64,000 nucleotides of DNA from Streptomyces europaeiscabiei (lineage in GTDB: Bacteria > Actinomycetota > Actinomycetes > Streptomycetales > Streptomycetaceae). Both the position numbers and the translations under genes were made by a program. The notes beneath the pieces were generated by a model. The model was not told where the DNA came from, did no database searches, and worked only from the letters and a program-made list of their open reading frames with translations. Of this stretch, positions 9,335 to 16,317 are shown piece by piece. The stretch lies in assembly GCF_036346855.1 (NCBI RefSeq), contig NZ_CP107841.1, positions 496,001-560,000 of the forward strand, given 5' to 3'. The number at the start of each line of letters is the position of its first letter. The first letter of the stretch is position 1.

Positions 9335-9369
9335 GCGCCCGCACACGGCACACAGCCGGGAGACAACCC

Positions 9370-10194
9370 ATGGACAAGAGAGACACCGACGACGGGGATG
9401 AGAAGGCGGCACGTCTCGCCGACGACTTCCACGATGTCGACTCATCCGGTGCGCCCGGGGACTTCATCGCCTATCTCCGGAAGGCGGAGGAGAGCGAGAG
9501 CGGGCGGCTCGTACGGGAAGCCACCTACCGCCCGCTCGGCGCCATCGCGGGAAGGGGCGCGGACATCGGATGCGGAACCGGGCGCGCCGTCGCGGATCTC
9601 ACCCGGCTCGGGAAGGACGTGGTCGGTGTCGACAGCAGTCAGGCCATGGTCGACGCCGCCCTGACCCGGTTCCCGCACTGCGAGGTCGTCAAGGGTGACG
9701 CCTGTGATCTCCCTTTCGGCGACGGCGAGTTGTCGTGGTACCGGTCGGAACGGACCTTCGTCCACCTCCCCGACCCCGCTGAGGCCCTCTCCGAGGCGTC
9801 CAGGGTCCTGGAACCGGGCGGGACGATCGTCGTCGCCGATGCCGACCTCGACTCCATGGTGCTGAGTTCTCGGTTCCCCCGCACGACGCGGGCGGTCAAG
9901 GACGCCTTCTGTTCGGCGATACCGAACCCGCACGCGGGCACCCGTACGGCAGACCACCTCACGGCAGCAGGATTCACCGATGTAGAGGTGACGCCTGTCG
10001 TGGTGGTCATGCGCGACTACGTCTCCGCGCTCGACCTGATGGTGGAGCCGGCTCTCACCGCCGCCCTGAGACGGGGGTCCGTGAGCGAGGAGGCAGCGAC
10101 GGAATGGACGGACGACCTGAAGGACATGTCCCGCCGGTGCGCTTTCACGGCGGCCTCGACCTTCTTCGTGACCACGGCCCGACGCGGTCCCTGA
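9370..10194 (+). CDS. class I SAM-dependent methyltransferase
   Basis: A 274-residue protein with the class I methyltransferase SAM-binding motif ADIGCGTGRAVADL (about residues 65-78), an acidic strand end in VVGVDSSQAM, and the family's post-II motif ending the strand LEPGGTIVVADAD. The family is the broad Methyltransf_11 type, so the substrate could be a small molecule or lipid. It starts 35 bp after the LuxR regulator on the same strand with GGGAG ahead of it, so the two are probably co-transcribed. It converges on the ethylene-forming-enzyme gene, with a strong hairpin in between. Some related enzymes methylate quinones or polyketides, but nothing here decides the substrate. Confidence 0.82.
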   Translation: MDKRDTDDGDEKAARLADDFHDVDSSGAPGDFIAYLRKAEESESGRLVREATYRPLGAIAGRGADIGCGTGRAVADLTRLGKDVVGVDSSQAMVDAALTRFPHCEVVKGDACDLPFGDGELSWYRSERTFVHLPDPAEALSEASRVLEPGGTIVVADADLDSMVLSSRFPRTTRAVKDAFCSAIPNPHAGTRTADHLTAAGFTDVEVTPVVVVMRDYVSALDLMVEPALTAALRRGSVSEEAATEWTDDLKDMSRRCAFTAASTFFVTTARRGP

Positions 10195-10217
10195 TTCCGC
10201 GATCCGAAACCAGGGAA

Positions 10218-10241
10218 GCCGCCCGGCAGTCGCCGGGCGGC
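10218..10241. terminator. bidirectional hairpin terminator
   Basis: Perfect 10-bp arms GCCGCCCGGC (10218-10227) and GCCGGGCGGC (10232-10241) enclose the loop AGTC. The hairpin lies in the 60-bp gap between two convergent genes, the methyltransferase and the ethylene-forming-enzyme homologue, so it can end transcripts from both sides. There is no T-run, which is usual for Streptomyces. Confidence 0.8.
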
Positions 10242-10254
10242 CATCGGACGCGGT

Positions 10255-11298
10255 TCAGGAGGCGAGGGCCTCCTTGCGGAGGCGTTCGAGGACGGCGAGC
10301 CGGTCCTCCTTCTCCATGCGCGCGGTGGCGGTGCGCTCGGGGTAGCACCGCATGAACATGTTGGTGAAGTGCGTGCCGTAGTGGATGAACTCGTCCGGCC
10401 CGCCCCCTTCCAGAGGCCGCGCGACGGCCTGGAAGGACGGCTCGTGGAAGTACGCGATGGTGTACCGCTCGCGGTCGGCCAGGCGCACCTTGTGCGGGGT
10501 CGAGAGGAGGGTCCCGCCTGTGATGAACTGCATGATGTCGCCGGGGAAGACGGTGAACACCGCGGGAACCGGGGTGACGAAGGTCCAGGGCTCCTCGTTC
10601 TCGTACCGTCCGGCCATGGACTCGCCCGGCAGCCAGTTGCGTCCGCGTGTCTCGCCCTCCACCGGGGGACGGATGTAGAGGCCGCCCACATCGTCCTGGA
10701 CCGCGATGACCAGCAGACCGTAGTCGGTGTGGGAGCCGATGCCCCGCTCGGAGGTGGCGTCCGCCCGGGGGAAGCGCAGCACCCGCATATGGTGCCAGCC
10801 GTCCTCGGTGAGCTTCGTGAAGTGGTCCATGTCGTCCAGGCCGAGGCCCAGGGCGACCAGCCGGAGCAGTCGCTCGCCGATGTCGCCCACGGACCCCATG
10901 TAGTCCTTCATGGCGTCGGCGTACTGCTCGGACGGCCAGGGCGCGGGACCGTGGCAGGGCCACTTGTCGATGACGCGCGCGTCGTCCTCGGGGATGTCGG
11001 GACAGACGGTGAAGATCTCCGAGCCGTCCTTCTCACCGGCCGTCTCCTCCTCACCGGACGCGACGTATCCGCTGTAGGTGAGGTCGGACACGCGCCCGGC
11101 CTTCTCCTTGAACGGCCGTTCGAAGAAGCCCCGCGAGGCACCGAGGGCCCGCTCGGTGACGGCTTCCTGTTCCGGCGTGGCCTGGACCTGGAAGATACCG
11201 TCCGCCTGCCAGGCCGCGATCAGTGCCTGGCCGAGTGCCTTGTCCGTGTCACTGCCGTCAACCGTCGAGGGCAGTGCGAAGGTCTGCAGTTCTGTCAT
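10255..11298 (-). CDS. efe: ethylene-forming enzyme homologue (2-oxoglutarate/Fe(II) oxygenase)
   Basis: A 347-residue protein that, from memory of the Pseudomonas syringae sequence, matches ethylene-forming enzyme (EFE, about 350 residues) along its whole length. Shared blocks include SDLTYSGYVASGEE, WPCHGP, DGWHHMRVLRFP, IGxHTDYGLLVIA, GGLYIRPPVEGE, GGxLLSTPHKV and HFTNMFMRCYP. EFE splits 2-oxoglutarate into ethylene and CO2 and also oxidises L-arginine. The iron ligands H190, D192 and H269, the 2-oxoglutarate Arg278 and the arginine-pocket residues E84, T86, R172, R317 and Y319 are all present; Val85 of EFE is Glu here. The ATG at 11298 gives the EFE-like start MTELQTF; a GTG three codons earlier is less likely. 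A kinase/response-regulator operon lies upstream on the same strand, 138 bp away. Identity as a true ethylene producer is inference. Confidence 0.88.
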   Translation of the reverse strand: MTELQTFALPSTVDGSDTDKALGQALIAAWQADGIFQVQATPEQEAVTERALGASRGFFERPFKEKAGRVSDLTYSGYVASGEEETAGEKDGSEIFTVCPDIPEDDARVIDKWPCHGPAPWPSEQYADAMKDYMGSVGDIGERLLRLVALGLGLDDMDHFTKLTEDGWHHMRVLRFPRADATSERGIGSHTDYGLLVIAVQDDVGGLYIRPPVEGETRGRNWLPGESMAGRYENEEPWTFVTPVPAVFTVFPGDIMQFITGGTLLSTPHKVRLADRERYTIAYFHEPSFQAVARPLEGGGPDEFIHYGTHFTNMFMRCYPERTATARMEKEDRLAVLERLRKEALAS

Positions 11299-11382
11299 GC
11301 CCTTCACCCTGAACCGGACGCACCTGATCCACTACCCCCGTCTGAGGGGACCGCTGGAGTCACGATCCCCCAAATCGGCTGT

Positions 11383-11399
11383 CTGAACTGGGAGTTCAG
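11383..11399. promoter_or_regulatory. 17-bp palindrome upstream of the efe homologue
   Basis: CTGAACTGGGAGTTCAG has perfect 7-bp arms around GGG. It lies 85-101 bp upstream of the efe start and about 38 bp after the stop of the response-regulator gene. It could be an operator or the hairpin ending the two-component transcript. The remaining 138-bp gap shows no other clear signal. Confidence 0.5.
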
Positions 11400-11436
11400 G
11401 GTTCCACGCAGGTGTCCGACCGGGACAGGGGCGGAG

Positions 11437-12096
11437 TCAGGGCTCGGTCAGGCCCGTGCGGATGGCATAGCGGGTGAGTTCCAGGCGGTCGCGCAGGCCC
11501 AGTTTCTGGAGGAGGTTGGCCCGGTGGCGTTCGACGGTCTTGGCGCTGATGACGAGGAGGCGGGCGATCTCCTTGGACGTGTGGCCCTCGGCGACGAGTT
11601 TGAGGATCTCCTCCTCCCGTTCGGTGATGGGGCGTTCGGGGAGCCGGTCACCGGTGCGGGCACGGTCGAGGTAGGTGCGGATGAGGGTGGTTTCGGCGCC
11701 CGGGTAGATGAAGGGTTCGTCGCGCAGGGCGGCGCGGCAGGCTTCGACGAGATCCCGGTCGGCCACCGACTTGGGGACGTAGCCGGAGGCGCCGGCCTTG
11801 AGGGCTTCGAAGAAGTACTGCTCGTTGTCGTACATCGTCAGCATCAGCGTGCGCGGCTCGGGCCGCAGCCGGGCCAGTTCGCGAGCGGCCTGCAGGCCGG
11901 TCCGATGGGGCATGGCGATGTCGAGGACGGCCAGGTCGATGTCACCCTCACGGGCCCGTGCGACCGCTTCGATGCCGTCGGCAGCCTCGGCCACGACCGT
12001 CAGGTCGGACTGGGCGTCGAGGATGAGGCGCACACCTTGGCGTACGAGGGCGTGGTCGTCGGCGAGGAGGATGCGGGCCGGGGCCGGTCGGGTCAT
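11437..12096 (-). CDS. NarL/FixJ-family response regulator
   Basis: A 219-residue two-domain regulator. The receiver domain (about 8-125) has the acidic pair LLADDH, the phosphoacceptor Asp59 in LAVLDIAMP, and the Lys in SGYVPKS. The LuxR helix-turn-helix (about 150-210) includes ITEREEEILKLVAEGHTSKE and SAKTVERHRANLLQKLGLRD. The start ATG overlaps the stop of the kinase gene by four bases (ATGA), so the pair is translationally coupled and is the cognate regulator. The efe homologue lies 138 bp downstream on the same strand and is a candidate target or read-through passenger. No signal for the pair can be named. Confidence 0.9.
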   Translation of the reverse strand: MTRPAPARILLADDHALVRQGVRLILDAQSDLTVVAEAADGIEAVARAREGDIDLAVLDIAMPHRTGLQAARELARLRPEPRTLMLTMYDNEQYFFEALKAGASGYVPKSVADRDLVEACRAALRDEPFIYPGAETTLIRTYLDRARTGDRLPERPITEREEEILKLVAEGHTSKEIARLLVISAKTVERHRANLLQKLGLRDRLELTRYAIRTGLTEP

Positions 12097-13238
12097 CGTG
12101 CGGTCTCCCGGAAGCGGTCGGCGGTGGGGGGCATGTCATCCGCAGGCAGGTCGGCCGCAGGCAGGTCGGCCGCAGGCGGGTCATTGGCAGGCGAGTCAGC
12201 CGCAGACGGGTCGGCCGCAGACGGGTCGGCTTGGCGCGTGTCATCCGGAGGCACCCCACCTGCGGTCGTCCCACCTGGTGCGGTGTCACCCCTCGCGGCG
12301 CCGTCGGTCGCGGCGTGCAGGGATATCTCCGTGCCGCCCTGCGGGCCGGGCCCGATGTGCAGGTCGGCGCCGATGAGGAGGGCCCGTTCGCGCATGCCGT
12401 TGATGCCGGCGCCTTCCGGCGCGGAGGCGATGCCACAGCCGTTGTCCCGTACCAGCAGGGCCGTCCGGGCGTCGGGCAGGGGCCGGAGGTGGACTTCGGC
12501 GCGGGTGGCGCCGGCGTGCCGGGCGGTGTTGGTCAGGCTCTCCTGGGCGATGCGGTAGAGGACGAGTTCGGTGTCCGGGTCCAGACGGGGCAGGCCCGGG
12601 GTGATGTGGGCGGTGACCCGCAGCCGTGCGGTGGTGAACTCCGCGGTCAGGGCACGCAGGGCGCTGTGCAGACCGAGTTCTTCGAGGACCCCGGGGCGTA
12701 GTCGGCGGGCGATGCGGCGTATCTCCTCCAGGCCGGCCCGGGTGGTCTCCTGCGCCTGGTGCAGGTCGGTGCGCACGGTCTGCGGGGCGAGGTCGGCGGC
12801 GTGTCTGAGCTGGAGCAGCACGGCGGTCAGGGTCTGTCCGACCTCGTCGTGCAGTTCACGGGCAAGGCGTCGGCGTTCGGCTTCCTGCGCGGAGAGGGCA
12901 CGGCCCGAGCTCGTGGCGCGTTCGGCTTCGAGCCGGGCGAGCATGGCGTTGAAGGTCTTGGTGAGTTCGGCGATCTCGGCGGGCCCGGTGACGGTGGTGC
13001 GGCTGCCGGGCCTGAGGAGGTCCGCGGTCGTCATGGCCCGGGTCAGCCTGCCGAGGGGAGCCAGTCCGACGCGCAGCAGGACGGCGTTCGCGATCAGCAT
13101 CACCACCAGCCCGGCGAGCAGCACGAGGGCCTCTCCGAACAGTACGGGCGTGGACACGGTGACCGGGCCCAGGAGCAGCAGAACGGCGACCATCAGTACA
13201 GCCGCGTTGGAGAGGAAGATCCGCCAGTACAGCGACAT
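12093..13238 (-). CDS. sensor histidine kinase (NarX/DesK type) with repetitive tail
   Basis: A 381-residue membrane kinase. Two hydrophobic helices (about 8-25 and 33-56) give a very short extracytoplasmic loop, followed by a HAMP-like linker and the HisKA_3 box with His130 in ARELHDEVGQT. The HATPase domain has DNGCGIASAPEGAGINGMRE. The last about 65 residues are Ala/Asp/Pro-rich five-residue repeats encoded by a 15-bp DNA repeat, absent from usual family members. The start at 13238 (MSLYWRIF) is chosen because it has GGGAG nine bases upstream and begins at the first membrane helix; sequence further upstream looks non-coding. It overlaps the response-regulator start by four bases. Confidence 0.87.
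   Translation of the reverse strand: MSLYWRIFLSNAAVLMVAVLLLLGPVTVSTPVLFGEALVLLAGLVVMLIANAVLLRVGLAPLGRLTRAMTTADLLRPGSRTTVTGPAEIAELTKTFNAMLARLEAERATSSGRALSAQEAERRRLARELHDEVGQTLTAVLLQLRHAADLAPQTVRTDLHQAQETTRAGLEEIRRIARRLRPGVLEELGLHSALRALTAEFTTARLRVTAHITPGLPRLDPDTELVLYRIAQESLTNTARHAGATRAEVHLRPLPDARTALLVRDNGCGIASAPEGAGINGMRERALLIGADLHIGPGPQGGTEISLHAATDGAARGDTAPGGTTAGGVPPDDTRQADPSAADPSAADSPANDPPAADLPAADLPADDMPPTADRFRETAR
12146..12235. repeat. six tandem 15-bp units encoding the kinase C-terminal tail
   Basis: Six consecutive units such as GCAGGTCGGCCGCAG (12146-12160 and 12161-12175 are identical) keep the reading frame of the kinase and encode five-residue Ala-Asp-Pro-type repeats. Copy number changes would lengthen or shorten the tail without a frameshift. 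Confidence 0.75.
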
Positions 13239-13582
13239 GATCCTGTGCTCCCTTCGCGGTGACCTCTTCTCACCCCCACTGTCTCTCACCGGCCGGGAAC
13301 GCCCCCGCTCAGGGCCCCGGAGCGGCTTCGCGCACGGGCCTCGGCGGGCGGCGGTTCCGCTGCCCGGCCCTGCGGTGGGCCCGCTGCTCCGCCGATGGTG
13401 GGTCCACTGTCCCGCACCAACCCTGTCCGCCACGGACCGGCCCTGTCCATCCGTGCTGACACCCATATGCCCGACCTCTTCGCGGGTGGCACCATGGCCC
13501 CTCGTCACGCCCGGTCATCCCGTTTGACGTGGGGCGCGCGTGGTACCGCTGTCGCAGAGTTCTATGAAAAGGGGGAGGGGTT
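13239..13582. promoter_or_regulatory. divergent promoter region between kinase and antiporter genes
   Basis: This 344-bp stretch holds no convincing gene. A TTGACG hexamer near 13532-13537 faces the antiporter operon, but no good -10 follows at 17 bp. The kinase side shows only its GGGAG ribosome site near 13250. Nothing else is recognisable. Confidence 0.3.
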
Positions 13583-14068
13583 GTGCCTACCGGCCGGATG
13601 AGCACCACACCCTTGCCGGGGATCGGTGTCCAGTACGACCTGACCACCCGGGAGCACCGTCATCTGTCGGTGATCGCGCACCGGGACGGCACCCGGACGG
13701 TGAACGTCTACCGGGCCGACGACCCGGACGCCTGCGCCCAGGCCCTGCATCTGACGGAACCGGAGACCGCCCTCCTGATGGACGCGCTCGCGCCCGGTCA
13801 CCACAACCCGAACCTGCTGTCGACCACCGACCTCGGGCTCGTGGCGGAGCGGATCGAGCTGTCGTCGACGTCCCACTGGAACGGGCGTGTCCTCGGCGAG
13901 ACCCGGATGCGTACCGAGACCGGTGTCTCGATCGTGGCCGTACTGCGACGGGCGCAGGCGATCCCCTCCCCCACCCCTGACTTCCGGCTCGCGGGCGGTG
14001 ACACACTCATCGTGATCGGCACCCGGGAGGGTGTGGAGACGGCCGCCGTGATACTCGGGCGGGCGTGA
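13583..14068 (+). CDS. cation/proton antiporter regulatory subunit (KhtT/TrkA-C type)
   Basis: A 161-residue cytoplasmic protein. The N-terminal half (about 10-60) is a small alpha/beta domain, GIGVQYDLTTREHRHLSVI. The C-terminal 80 residues form a TrkA-C/RCK_C domain: a VLGETRMRTETGVSIVAVLR strand-helix unit and LAGGDTLIVIGTREGVE. This is the layout of KhtT, the regulatory partner of the KhtU antiporter, and the next gene is that antiporter, 7 bp downstream. The subunit would gate transport in response to pH, nucleotides or cations. The GTG at 13583 is used because GGGGGAGG (13571-13578) lies just upstream. The ATG at 13598 is the alternative. Confidence 0.83.
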   Translation: MPTGRMSTTPLPGIGVQYDLTTREHRHLSVIAHRDGTRTVNVYRADDPDACAQALHLTEPETALLMDALAPGHHNPNLLSTTDLGLVAERIELSSTSHWNGRVLGETRMRTETGVSIVAVLRRAQAIPSPTPDFRLAGGDTLIVIGTREGVETAAVILGRA

Positions 14069-14075
14069 GCCGACC

Positions 14076-15404
14076 ATGTACCTCGCTACACACCTCATGA
14101 CGCAACCGGTCGCGCACCTCGCCGCGCAGTCGGAGTCATCGGGGCACTCCTCCGCCGTCTTCCTGATCGAGTTCGGCGCGATCATCCTCGGGCTGGGGCT
14201 GCTGGGCAGGCTCGCCGGACGCCTGCAGTTCTCCCCCATACCGCTGTACCTGCTGGCCGGGCTGGCGTTCGGGGAGGGCGGGCTGCTGCCGCTGGGGACC
14301 AGTGAGGAGTTCGTGGCGATCGGCGCCGAGATCGGCGTGATCCTGCTGCTGCTCATGCTCGGGCTGGAGTACACGGCGAGCGATCTCGTCTCCAACCTCA
14401 AGACCCAGTACCCGGCCGGCCTCGTCGACGCCGCCCTCAACGCCCTGCCCGGCGCCGCCATGGCACTGCTGCTCGGCTGGGGACCCGTCGCCGCCGTCGT
14501 ACTCGCCGGCGTCACCTGGATCTCCTCCTCCGGCGTCATCGCCAAGGTCCTCGGCGACCTGGGACGGCTCGGCAACCGCGAAACACCCGTCGTGCTGAGC
14601 ATCCTGGTCCTGGAAGACCTCTCCATGGCCGTCTACCTGCCGATCCTGACCGCGCTCGTCGCCGGTACGAGCCTCGCCGCCGGCAGTGCCACTCTGGCGA
14701 TCGCCCTCACGGTCGCCGGGCTCGTCCTCCTGGCCGCCGTCCGCTACGGACGACACATCTCCCGCTTCGTCTCCAGCGACGACCCCGAGAAGCTGCTGCT
14801 CGTCGTCCTCGGTCTGACCCTGCTGGTCGCCGGGGTCGCCCAGCAACTCCAGGTGTCCGCCGCCGTGGGCGCGTTCCTCGTCGGCATCGCGCTCTCCGGT
14901 GAGGTCGCCGAGGGCGCGCACGGTCTGCTGGCGCCGCTGCGGGACCTGTTCGCCGCCGTGTTCTTCGTCTTCTTCGGCCTGCACACCGACCCCGCCAGCA
15001 TCCCGCCGGTGCTGCTGCCCGCGCTCGCACTCGCCGTCGTCACCGCGGCCACGAAGATCACCTCCGGCTACTGGGCCGCGAAGCGGGCGGGCGTGGGGAC
15101 GAAGGGCCGCTGGCGGGCCGGCGGCACCCTCGTCGCGCGCGGCGAGTTCTCCATCGTCATCGCCGGCCTCGCCGTCACCGCCGGCATCGAACCGTCCCTC
15201 GGCCCGCTGGCCACCGCGTACGTCCTCATCCTGGTGATCGTGGGCCCGCTCACCGCCCGCTACACCGAGCCGGCCGCCGCCTGGTTCATCCGCCGCCGCA
15301 CCCCGCGCCCGCCTGCAGCCGGTACCGCTGCCGAGCACCTCGCCCCGCAGGCGCCTTCCGCCGACAACCATGCGGGGACCCCGCGAACCCGGTCCGATCC
15401 ATGA
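14076..15404 (+). CDS. cation/proton antiporter, CPA2 family (KhtU/KefB-like)
   Basis: A 442-residue polytopic membrane protein with about 12-13 hydrophobic segments from residue 25 to 415, including LAGLAFGEGGLLP, GVILLLLMLGLEYTASDL and the conserved VGAFLVGIALSGE and ARGEFSIVIAGLA motifs of CPA2 exchangers. It lacks the cytoplasmic TrkA-N domain of KefB, which fits a KhtU-type transporter regulated by the separate protein encoded just upstream. It would exchange K+ or Na+ for protons across the cytoplasmic membrane. A second ATG at 14097 is also possible. The hydrophilic Pro/Arg-rich C-terminus (about 405-442) is poorly conserved in this family. Confidence 0.88.
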   Translation: MYLATHLMTQPVAHLAAQSESSGHSSAVFLIEFGAIILGLGLLGRLAGRLQFSPIPLYLLAGLAFGEGGLLPLGTSEEFVAIGAEIGVILLLLMLGLEYTASDLVSNLKTQYPAGLVDAALNALPGAAMALLLGWGPVAAVVLAGVTWISSSGVIAKVLGDLGRLGNRETPVVLSILVLEDLSMAVYLPILTALVAGTSLAAGSATLAIALTVAGLVLLAAVRYGRHISRFVSSDDPEKLLLVVLGLTLLVAGVAQQLQVSAAVGAFLVGIALSGEVAEGAHGLLAPLRDLFAAVFFVFFGLHTDPASIPPVLLPALALAVVTAATKITSGYWAAKRAGVGTKGRWRAGGTLVARGEFSIVIAGLAVTAGIEPSLGPLATAYVLILVIVGPLTARYTEPAAAWFIRRRTPRPPAAGTAAEHLAPQAPSADNHAGTPRTRSDP

Positions 15405-15443
15405 GGGAGGGGTGAGGCTGCCGGCACAGCGCACGTCCGGACG

Positions 15444-15983
15444 CTACCCGCCGTTCCGGAAGCCTGGGTACGGCGGGTGAGTGCGACCGGGGGTCCCACC
15501 GGTCACCGGCGACTCCGCGCCGGAAGCCCAGGCCTCGACGAGCCGGGCCAGGTTCGCCAGTGCCATGTGTGTGCCCGTCTCGTTGTCGGCGGCGGGCACG
15601 GCGTCGGGAATCCCTTCGTGCACGACTAGGACATCGGTGCCGCCGTCCGCGTCCGTGAGCACGGTGGTCATCGTCATCGTGCCGCTGAGCGCGGGGTCCT
15701 CCGTCTCGAACCGGAGGACTTCGACCACCTTCTCGTCGGCCACGAGTTTCGCGAAGTGGCCGTGGTACGTGTCGGTGTGGGGCGCCGACTTGCCGGTTCG
15801 GGTCGGCACGTCGTAGGTGAGCGAGACGCGAAACCTGCCTCCCTCGCGGGAGTCGAACTCGTGCACCTGGCCACTCATACCGTCCGGTACCCGCCATCGC
15901 GCGATCGCGTCCGCGTCCAGAAGCGCCCGGTACACGTCCGCGCGTGGGGCGTTCACATGCCTGGAGACCCGCGTCGCGTACAT
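15444..15983 (-). CDS. SRPBCC/AHSA1-family protein
   Basis: A 179-residue protein with an activator-of-Hsp90-ATPase-homologue (START-like) fold. It opens with VSRHVNAPRADVYRALLDADAI and continues with the usual WRVPDGM and FRVSLTY strands and a C-terminal amphipathic helix (THMALANLARLVEAW). Such proteins bind hydrophobic ligands and are often polyketide-cyclase relatives or stress proteins; the ligand cannot be predicted. The last about 25 residues (TPGRTHPPYPGFRNGG) lie beyond the fold. It converges on the antiporter gene with only 39 bp between stops and is separated from the ABC operon by a 334-bp gap. Confidence 0.82.
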   Translation of the reverse strand: MYATRVSRHVNAPRADVYRALLDADAIARWRVPDGMSGQVHEFDSREGGRFRVSLTYDVPTRTGKSAPHTDTYHGHFAKLVADEKVVEVLRFETEDPALSGTMTMTTVLTDADGGTDVLVVHEGIPDAVPAADNETGTHMALANLARLVEAWASGAESPVTGGTPGRTHPPYPGFRNGG

Positions 15984-16183
15984 GGACCCAACCTAGCCTC
16001 CGGACTGCTCACTGCCTCTCGGACAACGCCCGCAACCGGTACTCGCTGGGTGCGAGTCCCTGCGCGGTGCGCAAGGGGCGGGTGGCTCGCAGGCAACAAC
16101 GCTGAACGGTCACGTCACAGCGGCACGCGACGACGAGAGGCCGCCGGTGCGGATGCCACCGCATCGTGCGGGTGGACCTCCGA

Positions 16184-16201
16184 GTGGTACCGCGGTACCA
16201 C
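16184..16201. promoter_or_regulatory. 18-bp perfect palindrome, probable operator
   Basis: GTGGTACCGCGGTACCAC is self-complementary over its full length, with its 3' end 116 bp before the ABC ATPase start. Its size and symmetry fit a dimeric regulator such as a TetR or GntR protein. No such regulator is encoded next to it. Confidence 0.6.
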
Positions 16202-16221
16202 GGGGGCACCGAAGTGTCCCC
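16202..16221 (+). promoter_or_regulatory. hairpin abutting the palindrome
   Basis: GGGGGCAC (16202-16209) can pair with GTGTCCCC (16214-16221), with one G-U pair in RNA and a CGAA tetraloop, a stable loop type. It starts one base after the 18-bp palindrome. It may be an attenuator, or part of a larger operator. Confidence 0.4.
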
Positions 16222-16317
16222 CGCGGTCCCACGGTCGCGGGCGGCCGGGCTCATAGGTTCGAACACAGAGGTCGCGGGGAATCGCGGCCCGGTTCGAGGC
16301 GAGGAAGGCCCACTGCC

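Larger units (their letters stand above)
15984..16317. promoter_or_regulatory. 334-bp intergenic control region of the ABC/two-component operon
   Basis: No convincing gene is present. The region holds an 18-bp perfect palindrome (16184-16201) followed directly by a hairpin (16202-16221), then the GAGGAAGG ribosome site of the ABC ATPase at 16301-16308. The short ATG-rich side facing the SRPBCC gene shows no clear promoter. Confidence 0.5.

Noticed and set aside
13239..13508. A 90-residue N-terminal extension of the kinase upstream of efe
   Set aside because: The added sequence is Arg/Gly-rich, lies before the first membrane helix, and the ATG at 13238 has its own ribosome site.
16247..16275. 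GGTTCGAAC resembling a tRNA T-arm
   Set aside because: Flanking bases do not pair to make a T stem, and no anticodon or acceptor arm is present upstream.
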